32,491 bases of DNA, taken from Mediterranea sp. (in: CFB group bacteria) (GTDB lineage: Bacteria > Bacteroidota > Bacteroidia > Bacteroidales > Bacteroidaceae). Within the stretch, counting starts at the first letter, position 1. The number at the start of each line of letters is the position of its first letter. A program made the translations under genes and the position numbers. Positions 23,041-30,858 of this stretch are shown here, piece by piece. The stretch spans positions 1 through 32,491 of the forward strand of contig JAIRNG010000158.1 of assembly GCA_031258135.1 (NCBI GenBank). The letters run 5' to 3'. Below the pieces are notes generated by a model that searched no databases, was not told where the DNA came from, and saw nothing but the letters and a program-made list of their open reading frames with translations.

Positions 23041-24474
23041 TTACGCTCCCGCTGGGATAAAGCAAAGGCGGGAGCCGATATACGCGTTCGCAGCCGAGGG
23101 GGCGTTATTCGAAGCAGCGCAACCGAAACCCGCAGACGCCCCGAGATCCGCAGCGCCGCCGAACAGCACACCACGCAAAGAACCTGATGTTATATAGGTG
23201 TAATGATAGTCGCACCAATAAGTTGTAGAACCGCCTCCTACTAATGCAGGAATAATATCGCCGAACTCACCAAATACCATTTCTTTGGTGTAACCATCTG
23301 TCCGTGCTTCCAATCCTCTCATTTCGTAGTTTCCGTATCCGTTATCCACATAGTCAGCCGGATTGTTGGCAACATAAACCTTGCTTGTACCCCCGTCGGC
23401 ATCTGTTTTCACTTCTATATTTATTCCGTCCGTCCATTTCCACACGTTTCCGAATGGGTTTTCAATGCCCCTGTAACGATTGGCATAGACTGTAACGATT
23501 GTACTTTCGTCACCGTTTATATCAACATCATAGGCAACCTCACCCGAAGCGTTACCGATAGAATCTGTATGTCCGCAAGGCACAAAAGGATAATATCCGT
23601 TCAATGTGTTCCATTGTGCGCTTGTAAGCGTTGTTACACCGTTCCCAAGTCCGCCTTGCTTGTAACCGTTTGCATCCGGCTGTGCATTGAAAGCTGTTTG
23701 TGAGTTAAGGTTTGCATATTCAATGTAATAGAGCCATGCAATATCTTTGTAAGCGTTGTAATCGTTGCAGTTCCATGATGTCCCTGCTCCGCGCAAACGG
23801 GCTGCGGTTCTGAATTGTGTACGACTTTTTACGGTTGTCGGGCGACCGAGTAACGAACGATAGGTATTGTCCCAATCCGCTTGGTTGTTTCCTCCGCGAA
23901 AATCCGTTCCTGGGTTTACAAGCGAGCATAATTTGCCTGTGCTGCGTTCAAATGTGGCTTCATATGCTGATATATACTTCTTTGCCACTGCATGGTATCC
24001 GGGTAAAGGAAGCTCGCTGATTTTAATCCGGCGTTTTGTTCCGTCCGTTTCAAACTTTCGGAAATGAGCCGGTATTTCAACCATAACCTGTCCACGTGCT
24101 CCGCTCCTGTCATGCGCAATCCAATTGGTTGGGTTCAAATATTCGACGACCGTTCCCGCATCACTTAACAGGCAACCCCTCATGCGGTTCTGAATAGGCA
24201 AACTCTTGTGAAAAGCCAAATTTCCGATACGTGTGCAAACCGGTGAAGATACAGCCGTATCAAATTCAACGCCGTATGCACATTGTTCCTCAATATAGGG
24301 GAGTAAAGCCGCTAATCTTGCTTGTTTACTTTCCCCGTCCGTGTCCAAAACCTCAACTATTAAATCAAGTGGGTTTCCCGCTCCGATGTTTGGGAGCTCA
24401 TTCAACCGCTTTCCGTTTTGAAATGCAGTGATAATTTGAAGCACTATCGCTTCCTGTTCTGTTGTTAAAGCCAT
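23041..24474 (-). CDS. DGR variable protein: phage tail adhesin with C-type-lectin/FGE-like domain
   Basis: 477 residues. The N-terminal ~80 residues are helical and look like a tail-attachment region. The C-terminal part carries the formylglycine-generating-enzyme/C-type-lectin-like pattern: ENPFGNVWKWTDGINI (338-353), a long loop region, then RGVLFGG (434-440) and an IGSRLCF end (466-472), equivalent to the family's G-F-R-C/L-V strand. The VR covers residues 434-472, where DGR target proteins present their variable ligand-binding face. Being in the tail module, between fibre genes and the hub, it is most likely the receptor-binding tip, as with Mtd of Bordetella phage BPP-1 (established precedent). 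It starts 8 bp after a small basic protein gene. Receptor unknown. Confidence 0.9.
   Translation of the reverse strand: MALTTEQEAIVLQIITAFQNGKRLNELPNIGAGNPLDLIVEVLDTDGESKQARLAALLPYIEEQCAYGVEFDTAVSSPVCTRIGNLAFHKSLPIQNRMRGCLLSDAGTVVEYLNPTNWIAHDRSGARGQVMVEIPAHFRKFETDGTKRRIKISELPLPGYHAVAKKYISAYEATFERSTGKLCSLVNPGTDFRGGNNQADWDNTYRSLLGRPTTVKSRTQFRTAARLRGAGTSWNCNDYNAYKDIAWLYYIEYANLNSQTAFNAQPDANGYKQGGLGNGVTTLTSAQWNTLNGYYPFVPCGHTDSIGNASGEVAYDVDINGDESTIVTVYANRYRGIENPFGNVWKWTDGINIEVKTDADGGTSKVYVANNPADYVDNGYGNYEMRGLEARTDGYTKEMVFGEFGDIIPALVGGGSTTYWCDYHYTYITSGSLRGVLFGGAADLGASAGFGCAASNNAPSAANAYIGSRLCFIPAGA
23045..23075 (-). other. GC-rich hairpin at the VR 3' end (possible IMH-associated structure)
   Basis: GCTCCCGC (23045-23052) and GCGGGAGC (23068-23075) form a perfect 8-bp stem with a 15-nt loop. 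On the coding strand the first arm lies in the VR and the second just before the stop codon. In phage BPP-1 a short GC-rich hairpin next to the VR is needed for efficient retrohoming; this could be its counterpart, though one base pair (23069) sits on a variable position. Confidence 0.45.
23063..23174 (-). repeat. DGR variable repeat (VR)
   Basis: The diversified 3' end of the 477 aa gene, codons about 434-472. Against the TR, template A became G at 11, C at 4 and T at 3 core sites, changing 14 amino acids (residues 441, 443, 444, 445, 447, 451, 452, 454, 458, 462, 464, 465, 467, 469). One further A-to-T change occurs at 23065 (silent), and the first non-adenine mismatch at 23062 marks the 3' boundary. 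Confidence 0.95.
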
Positions 24475-24482
24475 AATGATAA

Positions 24483-24638
24483 TTATTTCTTGTTTGTAAA
24501 TCTTATTGCTATTGCACCGTTTATCCGCAGTATTCTCATTGATGTCTGCGTTGTTAAACGAATAGTTTTTTGCTTCCGTAATCTTTCAGCAAAACGTTTT
24601 ATTCGTTTTTGAATACCTGTGACTATTGATATAATCAT
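24483..24638 (-). CDS. Small basic protein upstream of the DGR variable gene, 51 aa
   Basis: Starts MIISIVTGIQKRIKRF and contains about 13 Lys/Arg residues in 51; it is probably one or two amphipathic helices followed by a short beta segment (MRILRINGAIAIRF). Its ATG overlaps the stop of the 105 aa gene (ATGA), the usual coupling in this operon, and it ends 8 bp before the variable gene. It was considered as a DGR accessory factor because it is basic and adjacent, but it is much shorter than Avd and no family is recognised. An earlier in-frame start at 24668 is less likely because it lies within the preceding gene. Confidence 0.55.
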   Translation of the reverse strand: MIISIVTGIQKRIKRFAERLRKQKTIRLTTQTSMRILRINGAIAIRFTNKK

Positions 24639-24952
24639 ACGCTTTCTACATAAGAGCCACTGCCCCAATAAATATCGTTCTGTTCCAATATATCGCCGTT
24701 TGGAGCGATATCAACAATAGCCATAGGCGACCAATCGTTTAATACAATAGGGGCTTCACCGCTTTCATCGTCCTGATAGCATTTCACATTCAACACCACA
24801 TCAATATCAGAACTCGCAAACTTCGGTCTGATGTATATCGAAAAGGGAGCTCTTCCGGGCAACGAAAACCCATTCGATAAGTCTGTTATCTTCCCATGTG
24901 AAACGATACGACCACCCGCCATAAATTCGCTGATATAACCTTTCTGTGCCAT
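24635..24952 (-). CDS. Hypothetical tail-module protein, 105 aa
   Basis: Starts MAQKGYISEFMAGGRIVSHG; beta-rich, with FSIYIRPKFASSDIDVVLNV and DWSPMAIVDIAPNGDILEQN segments and no membrane helix. The size and the GRAPFSIYIRP/NDIYWGSGSYVESV patterns suggest a small beta-sandwich structural protein of the tail tip or a fibre collar. It lies between the coiled-coil fibre-like protein and the DGR variable gene. No family name can be assigned. Confidence 0.65.
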   Translation of the reverse strand: MAQKGYISEFMAGGRIVSHGKITDLSNGFSLPGRAPFSIYIRPKFASSDIDVVLNVKCYQDDESGEAPIVLNDWSPMAIVDIAPNGDILEQNDIYWGSGSYVESV

Positions 24953-24963
24953 AAATTATATTA

Positions 24964-25647
24964 TTAAGTTAGACGTAAATTCCCATTTCCTACAAAGCGC
25001 AGAGAGTTTGATGTAATCTTGCGCAATGCCGGTTCTATAACCATTATTTCTATTGTTTTATAGATATTCGTATTCTCGGTTGGTATCACGAAAATCCGGC
25101 TTATACCCGGCTTTTTCACAACGAAACTTCCGTCCGGCGTGACTGTCACAGCGTTGTCATCACCGAGAAACAGCACATTCCGCCCTGTATTTGCCGGTAA
25201 CAGGGTATAAGTTATCCGCATTGTTTCTGTGTTCCGAAACGTAATTATTTGCGGATATTCCAACTCTATTCCGGTTGGAATTAGCTTATATTGCCCGACA
25301 AGAGATTCCGCCAATTCTTGCATTATAATGATTGTGTCGTTTGCTTCCGTTACCTTTTGGTTGGCAAGTGCCGCCGCCTCATTCGCCTCTGTTGCCTTAT
25401 CGTTTGCCAACCCCGCTTTTGTATTGGCGTTTGTAGCTGCATTATTCGCCGATACTGTGGCTTGGTTTGCGCTGTTTGCCGCCTGTGATGCTGCCGTTGT
25501 TGCTGTGTTTGCATTATCGGCAGCCGTTTTCAGGAATTGCAGCCCAACCTTGACACTCCTGTTCAGACTGTCAACCCCGATAGTGAATAACCCGACGAGT
25601 GATTCAGCTAAAGGAAGTGCGCTTATCTTCTTTTTCTTAATCCCCAT
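24964..25647 (-). CDS. Tail fibre-like protein with Ala/Asn-rich coiled coil, 227 aa
   Basis: Residues about 40-110 are a regular Ala/Asn/Thr-rich heptad region (NTATTAASQAANSANQAT, NAATNANTKAGLANDKATEA), typical of the trimeric coiled coils of phage tail fibres. The C-terminal half (GRNVLFLGDDNAVTVTPDGS, VVKKPGISRIFVIPTENTNI) looks like a small Ig-like beta domain. The short N-terminal MGIKKKKISALPLAESLVGL is a common fibre/baseplate start in Bacteroidetes phages. It overlaps the upstream distal-tail gene by 11 nt. It may carry or anchor the variable adhesin; this is inference from order. Confidence 0.7.
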   Translation of the reverse strand: MGIKKKKISALPLAESLVGLFTIGVDSLNRSVKVGLQFLKTAADNANTATTAASQAANSANQATVSANNAATNANTKAGLANDKATEANEAAALANQKVTEANDTIIIMQELAESLVGQYKLIPTGIELEYPQIITFRNTETMRITYTLLPANTGRNVLFLGDDNAVTVTPDGSFVVKKPGISRIFVIPTENTNIYKTIEIMVIEPALRKITSNSLRFVGNGNLRLT

Positions 25648-26563
25648 ATACTGATAGATTTATTGAGTAATCATCCTGTTCGGTTGTAATTAATTCGTCA
25701 TCTTCCGTAGCCAAAAGAAATTCCTCACCTTCAACCCGGAACGAGGTAAATACCAGCACGAGCGTGAACCGAAACCATATTTTTCCGATTGGCGAGAACT
25801 CCAACACGGAGCAACTCTTGTAATAGCAGGGGTATTCGTAGCCAATGGCGTCAACGTACAAAAGCCTTTCATCAGGGCGGGTGAGGTCGTACAGCAGGGC
25901 ATTGTAATTACGCCAAAATTCCTCCAATGTATTCGCTCTCATCAGGCAATTCAACTTAACCTCTTTTGCCTGAAATGCTACATTTTCGCCGTCGTAAATT
26001 GCTCCGCTTTGGCTCTTTATGTTTTGCAAAAGGTTCTTTTTGACAGCCGGTGATTTTTCTATCTCCGTGTCGCTCCCTTGCAGAACAGTAACCCCATATT
26101 CGGACAAGTCGCGTTCATCAAGCTCATATCCGCGCTGCGGAATAATGCTTGATTGTGGAGCAACATATTCATAATCTGGCAAAGGGAAATCATCGGCGAA
26201 ACGCAAAGATAAAGTTCCGACCGTTGATACTTGTGCCATTCCCGACTGTGTAACGAGGCGTAGGCTGTACGTCTTACCTATTTCAATGAAATTAAAATCA
26301 TGATACGCCCCATCAGAAAGCAACTCAATAAAAGCTCCGAAACGGGAATCATCGCCGTGAAATGAGAAATTTACAGACAGTTCACGGGTATCAAGCACGG
26401 GAGTGGACAAGTCAAACTCCTCGCCGTCTTCCTCCGCCCAATTGTTGCTTTCAACGGTTTTGAGCGATGGAAAAGCTACTAACTCTTTATACCCGTCTTT
26501 TGCAACAAAAACATGATATAAAGCGTATGTATCCTGTCCGTCTATGTAGAGTTTCCCTGTCAT
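25637..26563 (-). CDS. Probable distal tail protein (Dit-like), 308 aa
   Basis: The order tape measure - small protein - this gene - fibre matches the place of the distal tail protein in siphoviruses. The sequence is beta-rich with MTGKLYIDGQDTYALYHVFV at the N terminus, LSVNFSFHGDDSRFGAFIEL, a central TLEEFWRNYNALLYDLTRPD segment, and FRFTLVLVFTSFRV near the C terminus. That arrangement (two similar tail-tube-like beta domains, each with an FxxFxxxLxxG/YDLTxP-type segment) is seen in tube-capping proteins. It overlaps the upstream gene by 4 nt. The call is based on position and style, not a recognised family. Confidence 0.55.
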   Translation of the reverse strand: MTGKLYIDGQDTYALYHVFVAKDGYKELVAFPSLKTVESNNWAEEDGEEFDLSTPVLDTRELSVNFSFHGDDSRFGAFIELLSDGAYHDFNFIEIGKTYSLRLVTQSGMAQVSTVGTLSLRFADDFPLPDYEYVAPQSSIIPQRGYELDERDLSEYGVTVLQGSDTEIEKSPAVKKNLLQNIKSQSGAIYDGENVAFQAKEVKLNCLMRANTLEEFWRNYNALLYDLTRPDERLLYVDAIGYEYPCYYKSCSVLEFSPIGKIWFRFTLVLVFTSFRVEGEEFLLATEDDELITTEQDDYSINLSVYGD

Positions 26564-26985
26564 AACAATACTTTTGCGCTGTCCTTAATATCCGTCTCAA
26601 CTGTCCCGCTTACATTTGTTACAAAGACCACAGCGTAGCCGGAAGCCTTGATTTTTACCTTTGCCCCGTGCATAGCTATAACCTCATGTCTTTGCGTTGG
26701 GTCATCGTATTCCAACTCGGCAATTGTTTCTTTCCCAAACAGGGCTATTCTTCGCCGATTTTTAGCCTTTACGGGTGTGTCGATATAAAACCCTCCCCGT
26801 GTGGCTTGCATACCTTTAAACGGGCTTAATGCCCACATGGTCGGGAAATTGTATTTTGAGCAAAATTCCAACCCTTGTGGCGTGAAAAACAACTCTATGA
26901 GTTCATCGGTATTTTCCGTCCCTTTCATAAGCGGACAGGCACCTAATTTTTTAGCCTGCGAGTAAATTTGTTCTTCCTTAGTCAT
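26560..26985 (-). CDS. Hypothetical Bacteroidetes phage protein after the tape measure, 141 aa
   Basis: Contains FFTPQGLEFCSKYNFPTMWA near the N terminus and EVIAMHGAKVKIKASGYAVV near the C terminus. I have seen this pattern in many Bacteroidetes prophage and mobile-element proteins annotated only as hypothetical. The C-terminal half looks like a repeated beta-helix or pentapeptide-like turn set (RRIALFGKETIAELEYDD). No catalytic motif. It begins 4 bp after the tape measure stop and overlaps the next gene by 4 nt, so it is part of the tail operon. Confidence 0.65.
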   Translation of the reverse strand: MTKEEQIYSQAKKLGACPLMKGTENTDELIELFFTPQGLEFCSKYNFPTMWALSPFKGMQATRGGFYIDTPVKAKNRRRIALFGKETIAELEYDDPTQRHEVIAMHGAKVKIKASGYAVVFVTNVSGTVETDIKDSAKVLL

Positions 26986-26989
26986 AATG

Positions 26990-29900
26990 CTACCTCTTTA
27001 TGATTATGCCTTTCAGGGCAATATCGTTCATTGTATTCTTGATAGACTGAATGTCTTTCTCAATGCTTTCAAGCCGGGAAATGCCTTTCGTATTTTCCTC
27101 AATGCCGGAAAGGAGTATAAGTATTGTCCCGGTGTTTGTAACCAATATTTTCATATTCTCAGTCAATGAGTAGGTATGTCCCTGAATTGCTGTCAGTCGT
27201 CCATTATTCTCATCCACGCTCTCCTGGCTTGCGGTTGCAATACCTTTCTTTGAACCCTCGCGCCCATCTGCTTCTTTATCCTTGACATACTTATCAAGGC
27301 TATCATCCAACCCGTTCAACTTGTTGTCTATCGCATTCTCCAAAGCATCAAGCGTGTTTTGCTCGGCAATGGTCAAAATTCCGTCTTCCATTGCTGTGGC
27401 AAGGTAATCCATAAAAGCGGTAACCTCCGGTGAGAGGCGGGATTTTACTAACTCTGCTACGGCTGATTTTACCATTTTTCGAACCACTTCTTTTATGGAA
27501 GTCGCTTTCTCCTCTCCGGCAGCCCAAGCATCTATATAAGCCTCCGCAAACTCATCGATTGCCGAAGAAATATCCTGCCCGATAATGGCTTCTACAATCT
27601 TATCATGTGTGCGTTCAAGCTCATCATCAATCTCTTTTATAGCATCTTTGTACTGCTGAACCTTATTTTTGTCGGTTTTCTTTTTGTCCTCTTCGAGGCG
27701 TATTTGTTCCTCTAAAAGTTTCTTTTGTCGGCGGAGGTTGGCATCCTGCTGTTCGATAAGGTTGGCGGCATTTGTCGAATATGCTTTATCAATGGCTTTA
27801 CCGAGCTTGTCATAAGCCGCTCGCAAGGTATCGACCTGTTTTTGCAAACGTTGTATCTCTTTCTCCTTTTTCTTATCGCCGGAAAATATGTTCGTTATAA
27901 GGTTGGCGATAGCCATAGCTATTTGAAGAGCCGCCGAGATAATAGCAAGGATAACAGAGGCTTTTTCAACCCCTTTAATCGCCTCGGCGGCTGTGGTTGC
28001 CGTCATCGTGGTGGCGGTTGCAGAACCGACCGCAAGGGTGTTTATCCCAATAATCATATTGATAACACCGGTAGCGATATTCATGGCGGCATCGAGAACG
28101 GCTTTCGTGGCATCATCAAGCCCCTCGAAACTGTTCGCAATGTCATTGGTAAGCGATTTAACGTCCTGCATGACAGAGAGCGTATCTTTCCACTTTTTGG
28201 AGGGGTCGCTTGTCTTTACCTCTTTCGTGTCGTCCTTAACGGCGGTAAGCTCGTTAATCCGGGCAGTAAGGGTTTTAACTTGGGCTTTTAATTGATTGAC
28301 CTTAGCTTTGTCCCCTTCGCCGGAAGCTATCTCGGCATCCAAAGCATCTTTTGCTTTGTCAAGAGCTTCAAGAAGTTGTTCCAAGCCCATTCCTACCATA
28401 CCCTCAACAAAAGTGATAAAAGTTTGCTCCTTAATTTCCATTTCTTCATCAAGCCCGGCGAGTATTTCAGCCTGCATAGCTTTGACACTTTCAATTGTCT
28501 CGGTTGTCGCTCCCTGCTTTTCGAGGTTCTTTATATTGTCGTTAAATTCCTTAACTTTATCAAGGTATTTTTGTGCAAATCTGGCATATTCATTAAGGGC
28601 TTCCTCATAGGCCTTTTGGTTATTAGCGGTAAATTTCGCCTCTACTCCGGTCTCAAGAACCTTGAGCTGCTCGTTATCTTCGTCTGACGACTGCGTTGTT
28701 TTGGGCGAGAACTTCATTCCCTTTTTCTCCCAATCGGGGTTTTCACTCTCCCAAATAGTTCGTTCCCACGCTTGAATTTTAGCGAGTTTATCCAGATCTT
28801 GCCGTTTGATTTGCTCCATTTCTTTGTCGAAATTGAGCTTGTTTTGGGCGAGAATTTTACCCAAGCCCTCATCCGAAGCATCGATGCGAGCCTGCCGGAC
28901 AGCAAACTCCATATCTTTGTAGAAACGTATCTTTTCCTGCTCTTCCTGTTTTAATTGGTCGGTGTAGTCTTTTGACTTGTTTTTAGCGGAGGTACTTCTT
29001 GCAGAAACAAAACCGCCGATACTGTACTCCTTTCTGAGGTTGGCGTATTCCTCCTGCAGTTTCCTAGCTTCATCCAAATAAGCGTCCCGCTGCTCCTCGG
29101 CGGCTTTTACGGCTGCATCCTTGGCATTCCTGTTATACTCTTCGATCTCCCGGCGAGCATCTATCCGGCCGATATCCATGGCTTGAGCGGTATAAAGCCC
29201 CATTCTGGCAAACCATCCCATAGCGCCCTCCACATCATCGGGGGCCGCGGCTTCGGTCAGGTTCGCTTTTTCGTCCGCTTCTACGGCCTTGTTCACCAGG
29301 CTCTGCGCCTTCGCCTGCAGGAATAGCATCTGAATATAGGCATCGCTTTTTTGAATCAGGACATCATACCACTGGCTGGCGGTGTCATAATACCCGAAGC
29401 TCTCGCCGTACTTCCGGTTCAACTGCTCAACCATCTCCTTTTCCTGCTCCTTGCTGCCGGTAAAGTCTTTCAGGCTTTTGACGGTATGCTCTATCTCAAA
29501 ACGGGTTTTAACCATCTGGGCGCGCCCGTCGCTCTCGGTTTCCACCCGTTCCCTGGCTTTTTTTGCCGCTTCCTGCTGCGCGTCGCTGTATTTGTTCCAC
29601 AGGATGACAAGCCCGGCCACGACGGCCGAAAGCCCCAGCGTAAGGGTGGCCATCAACGCGGTAGCTGCCGCATTGGAGATACCCAGCGACACGGCCAGCC
29701 TCGTGTTCGCGGCAGTGAGCAGGTTCTTTGCCTTTGTAACTGTCGCTGTACGGAATGCGCTTGTTTGCAGCATAGTTGATGACACTGCCTGCAATCCGAT
29801 AGTGATAGCCATAACCGATTGTAGTTTTGCCTGAACTTTTGCCAAATTCTCATTTTGACCCGAAAACAAACCCATGACACCGGTTGCGGCTGAAAATGCA

Positions 29901-30580
29901 CCGGATAGTCCTGAAAGTCCACTCATGACGCCCGCAAATTGCACTTGTGGATTGACGAGTGTTTTTTGCGCTTCCCCCACATTTTTATAGGCTATTCCGA
30001 GCTTTTGAAGTTGTGCCTCTAATTCCTTATATCTTTCGTTCTCTTTGTAATTTGTTCCATTTTCCAGAGATGTTTTAACAATTTGCATCATCTCTTGCTT
30101 GATATGCCGTAACTGTGTTATGAACGTCTGTTGTTTTTGATCGCTATTACTAATTTCATTTGTCACTTTTTTGTATGCAGATTCAAGCTGATTTAGCGCT
30201 TGTTTTTCGCGGTTAAGTTCGGTGGATGTCTCCTGTAACAGAGTCATCGCTTTCATTCGCTGCTCAATAAATGCAGAATCCTGATTAACTGGAACTTTCG
30301 TGTTATAGAATGCAGCATTTAACTTTCTATATTGTTCTTCTAGCTTTGAAATAGCTGCTCTTTGTGACGCAATAGCTTCTTCAAGTTGATTTTTTGAGGT
30401 TATTCCATATTTAGATACCCCTTCAAAGGCTTTTTTATAGGCATTATCTATCCTTGCCCCCTCCGCAACGGAAGAGTCTCCGATACCCCTGATAATAGCC
30501 ATTGATTGTTTCGCATCTTCTTGGAGTTGCTTATTATCAAGCCCTAAGCCATAATATGTTTTACCATCCTGGTTATCCAT
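26990..30580 (-). CDS. Tail tape measure protein, 1196 aa
   Basis: By far the longest helical protein of the module, immediately after the chaperone frame, as expected. Long coiled-coil regions (about 60-200, 340-520, 570-800 and 902-1010) flank a hydrophobic segment at about 303-328 (AAATALMATLTLGLSAVVAGLVILW, split here: AAATALMATLTLGLSA then VVAGLVILW) and a longer Ala/Ile-rich stretch at about 832-901. Such hydrophobic parts are thought to act in DNA entry. At a typical 0.15 nm per residue the tail would be about 180 nm. Its ATG overlaps the preceding stop (TAATG). A stretch around 29050-29760 is clearly richer in G+C than the rest, which suggests mosaic exchange within the gene. Confidence 0.92.
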   Translation of the reverse strand: MDNQDGKTYYGLGLDNKQLQEDAKQSMAIIRGIGDSSVAEGARIDNAYKKAFEGVSKYGITSKNQLEEAIASQRAAISKLEEQYRKLNAAFYNTKVPVNQDSAFIEQRMKAMTLLQETSTELNREKQALNQLESAYKKVTNEISNSDQKQQTFITQLRHIKQEMMQIVKTSLENGTNYKENERYKELEAQLQKLGIAYKNVGEAQKTLVNPQVQFAGVMSGLSGLSGAFSAATGVMGLFSGQNENLAKVQAKLQSVMAITIGLQAVSSTMLQTSAFRTATVTKAKNLLTAANTRLAVSLGISNAAATALMATLTLGLSAVVAGLVILWNKYSDAQQEAAKKARERVETESDGRAQMVKTRFEIEHTVKSLKDFTGSKEQEKEMVEQLNRKYGESFGYYDTASQWYDVLIQKSDAYIQMLFLQAKAQSLVNKAVEADEKANLTEAAAPDDVEGAMGWFARMGLYTAQAMDIGRIDARREIEEYNRNAKDAAVKAAEEQRDAYLDEARKLQEEYANLRKEYSIGGFVSARSTSAKNKSKDYTDQLKQEEQEKIRFYKDMEFAVRQARIDASDEGLGKILAQNKLNFDKEMEQIKRQDLDKLAKIQAWERTIWESENPDWEKKGMKFSPKTTQSSDEDNEQLKVLETGVEAKFTANNQKAYEEALNEYARFAQKYLDKVKEFNDNIKNLEKQGATTETIESVKAMQAEILAGLDEEMEIKEQTFITFVEGMVGMGLEQLLEALDKAKDALDAEIASGEGDKAKVNQLKAQVKTLTARINELTAVKDDTKEVKTSDPSKKWKDTLSVMQDVKSLTNDIANSFEGLDDATKAVLDAAMNIATGVINMIIGINTLAVGSATATTMTATTAAEAIKGVEKASVILAIISAALQIAMAIANLITNIFSGDKKKEKEIQRLQKQVDTLRAAYDKLGKAIDKAYSTNAANLIEQQDANLRRQKKLLEEQIRLEEDKKKTDKNKVQQYKDAIKEIDDELERTHDKIVEAIIGQDISSAIDEFAEAYIDAWAAGEEKATSIKEVVRKMVKSAVAELVKSRLSPEVTAFMDYLATAMEDGILTIAEQNTLDALENAIDNKLNGLDDSLDKYVKDKEADGREGSKKGIATASQESVDENNGRLTAIQGHTYSLTENMKILVTNTGTILILLSGIEENTKGISRLESIEKDIQSIKNTMNDIALKGIIIKR

Positions 30581-30858
30581 TACTCGTCAAACATTAACTT
30601 TCTTACTAATCTCCGATTTTCCTGGTCATCGGCGTTAATCACTTTATCGCTGTTCTCCGGCTGCTTTCTTTTATCGTTGTAACTTGGGAGTACGGAACTG
30701 TACATAATCATATTGGTGTAACTCATTCCATAAAGGACATAATCAATCGACAGATTAAAGCCTTTGACCATTCCCGCGATTACTGCCCAAATGCTGTCGT
30801 TCCCGCTTCCCTCGTCTGCCTTAGCAGGTTTATTTCTATCAGGGAAGCGGTAAGCCCG
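30580..30858 (-). CDS. Tail assembly chaperone, -1 frame extension (GT-like)
   Basis: A frame that can be read as a -1 continuation of the upstream chaperone from the slippery site at 30858-30864: 92 codons beginning RAYRFPDRNKPAKADEG and ending LVRKLMFDE. Translated alone it would start at the ATG at 30771 (MVKGFNLSIDY, 63 aa). The order (chaperone, -1 extension, tape measure) is that of lambda G/GT and equivalents across long-tailed phages, where a fixed fraction of ribosomes shift to make the longer form that binds the tape measure. The fusion would be about 236 aa. It overlaps the tape measure start by 1 nt. Confidence 0.75.
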   Translation of the reverse strand, partial: RAYRFPDRNKPAKADEGSGNDSIWAVIAGMVKGFNLSIDYVLYGMSYTNMIMYSSVLPSYNDKRKQPENSDKVINADDQENRRLVRKLMFDE

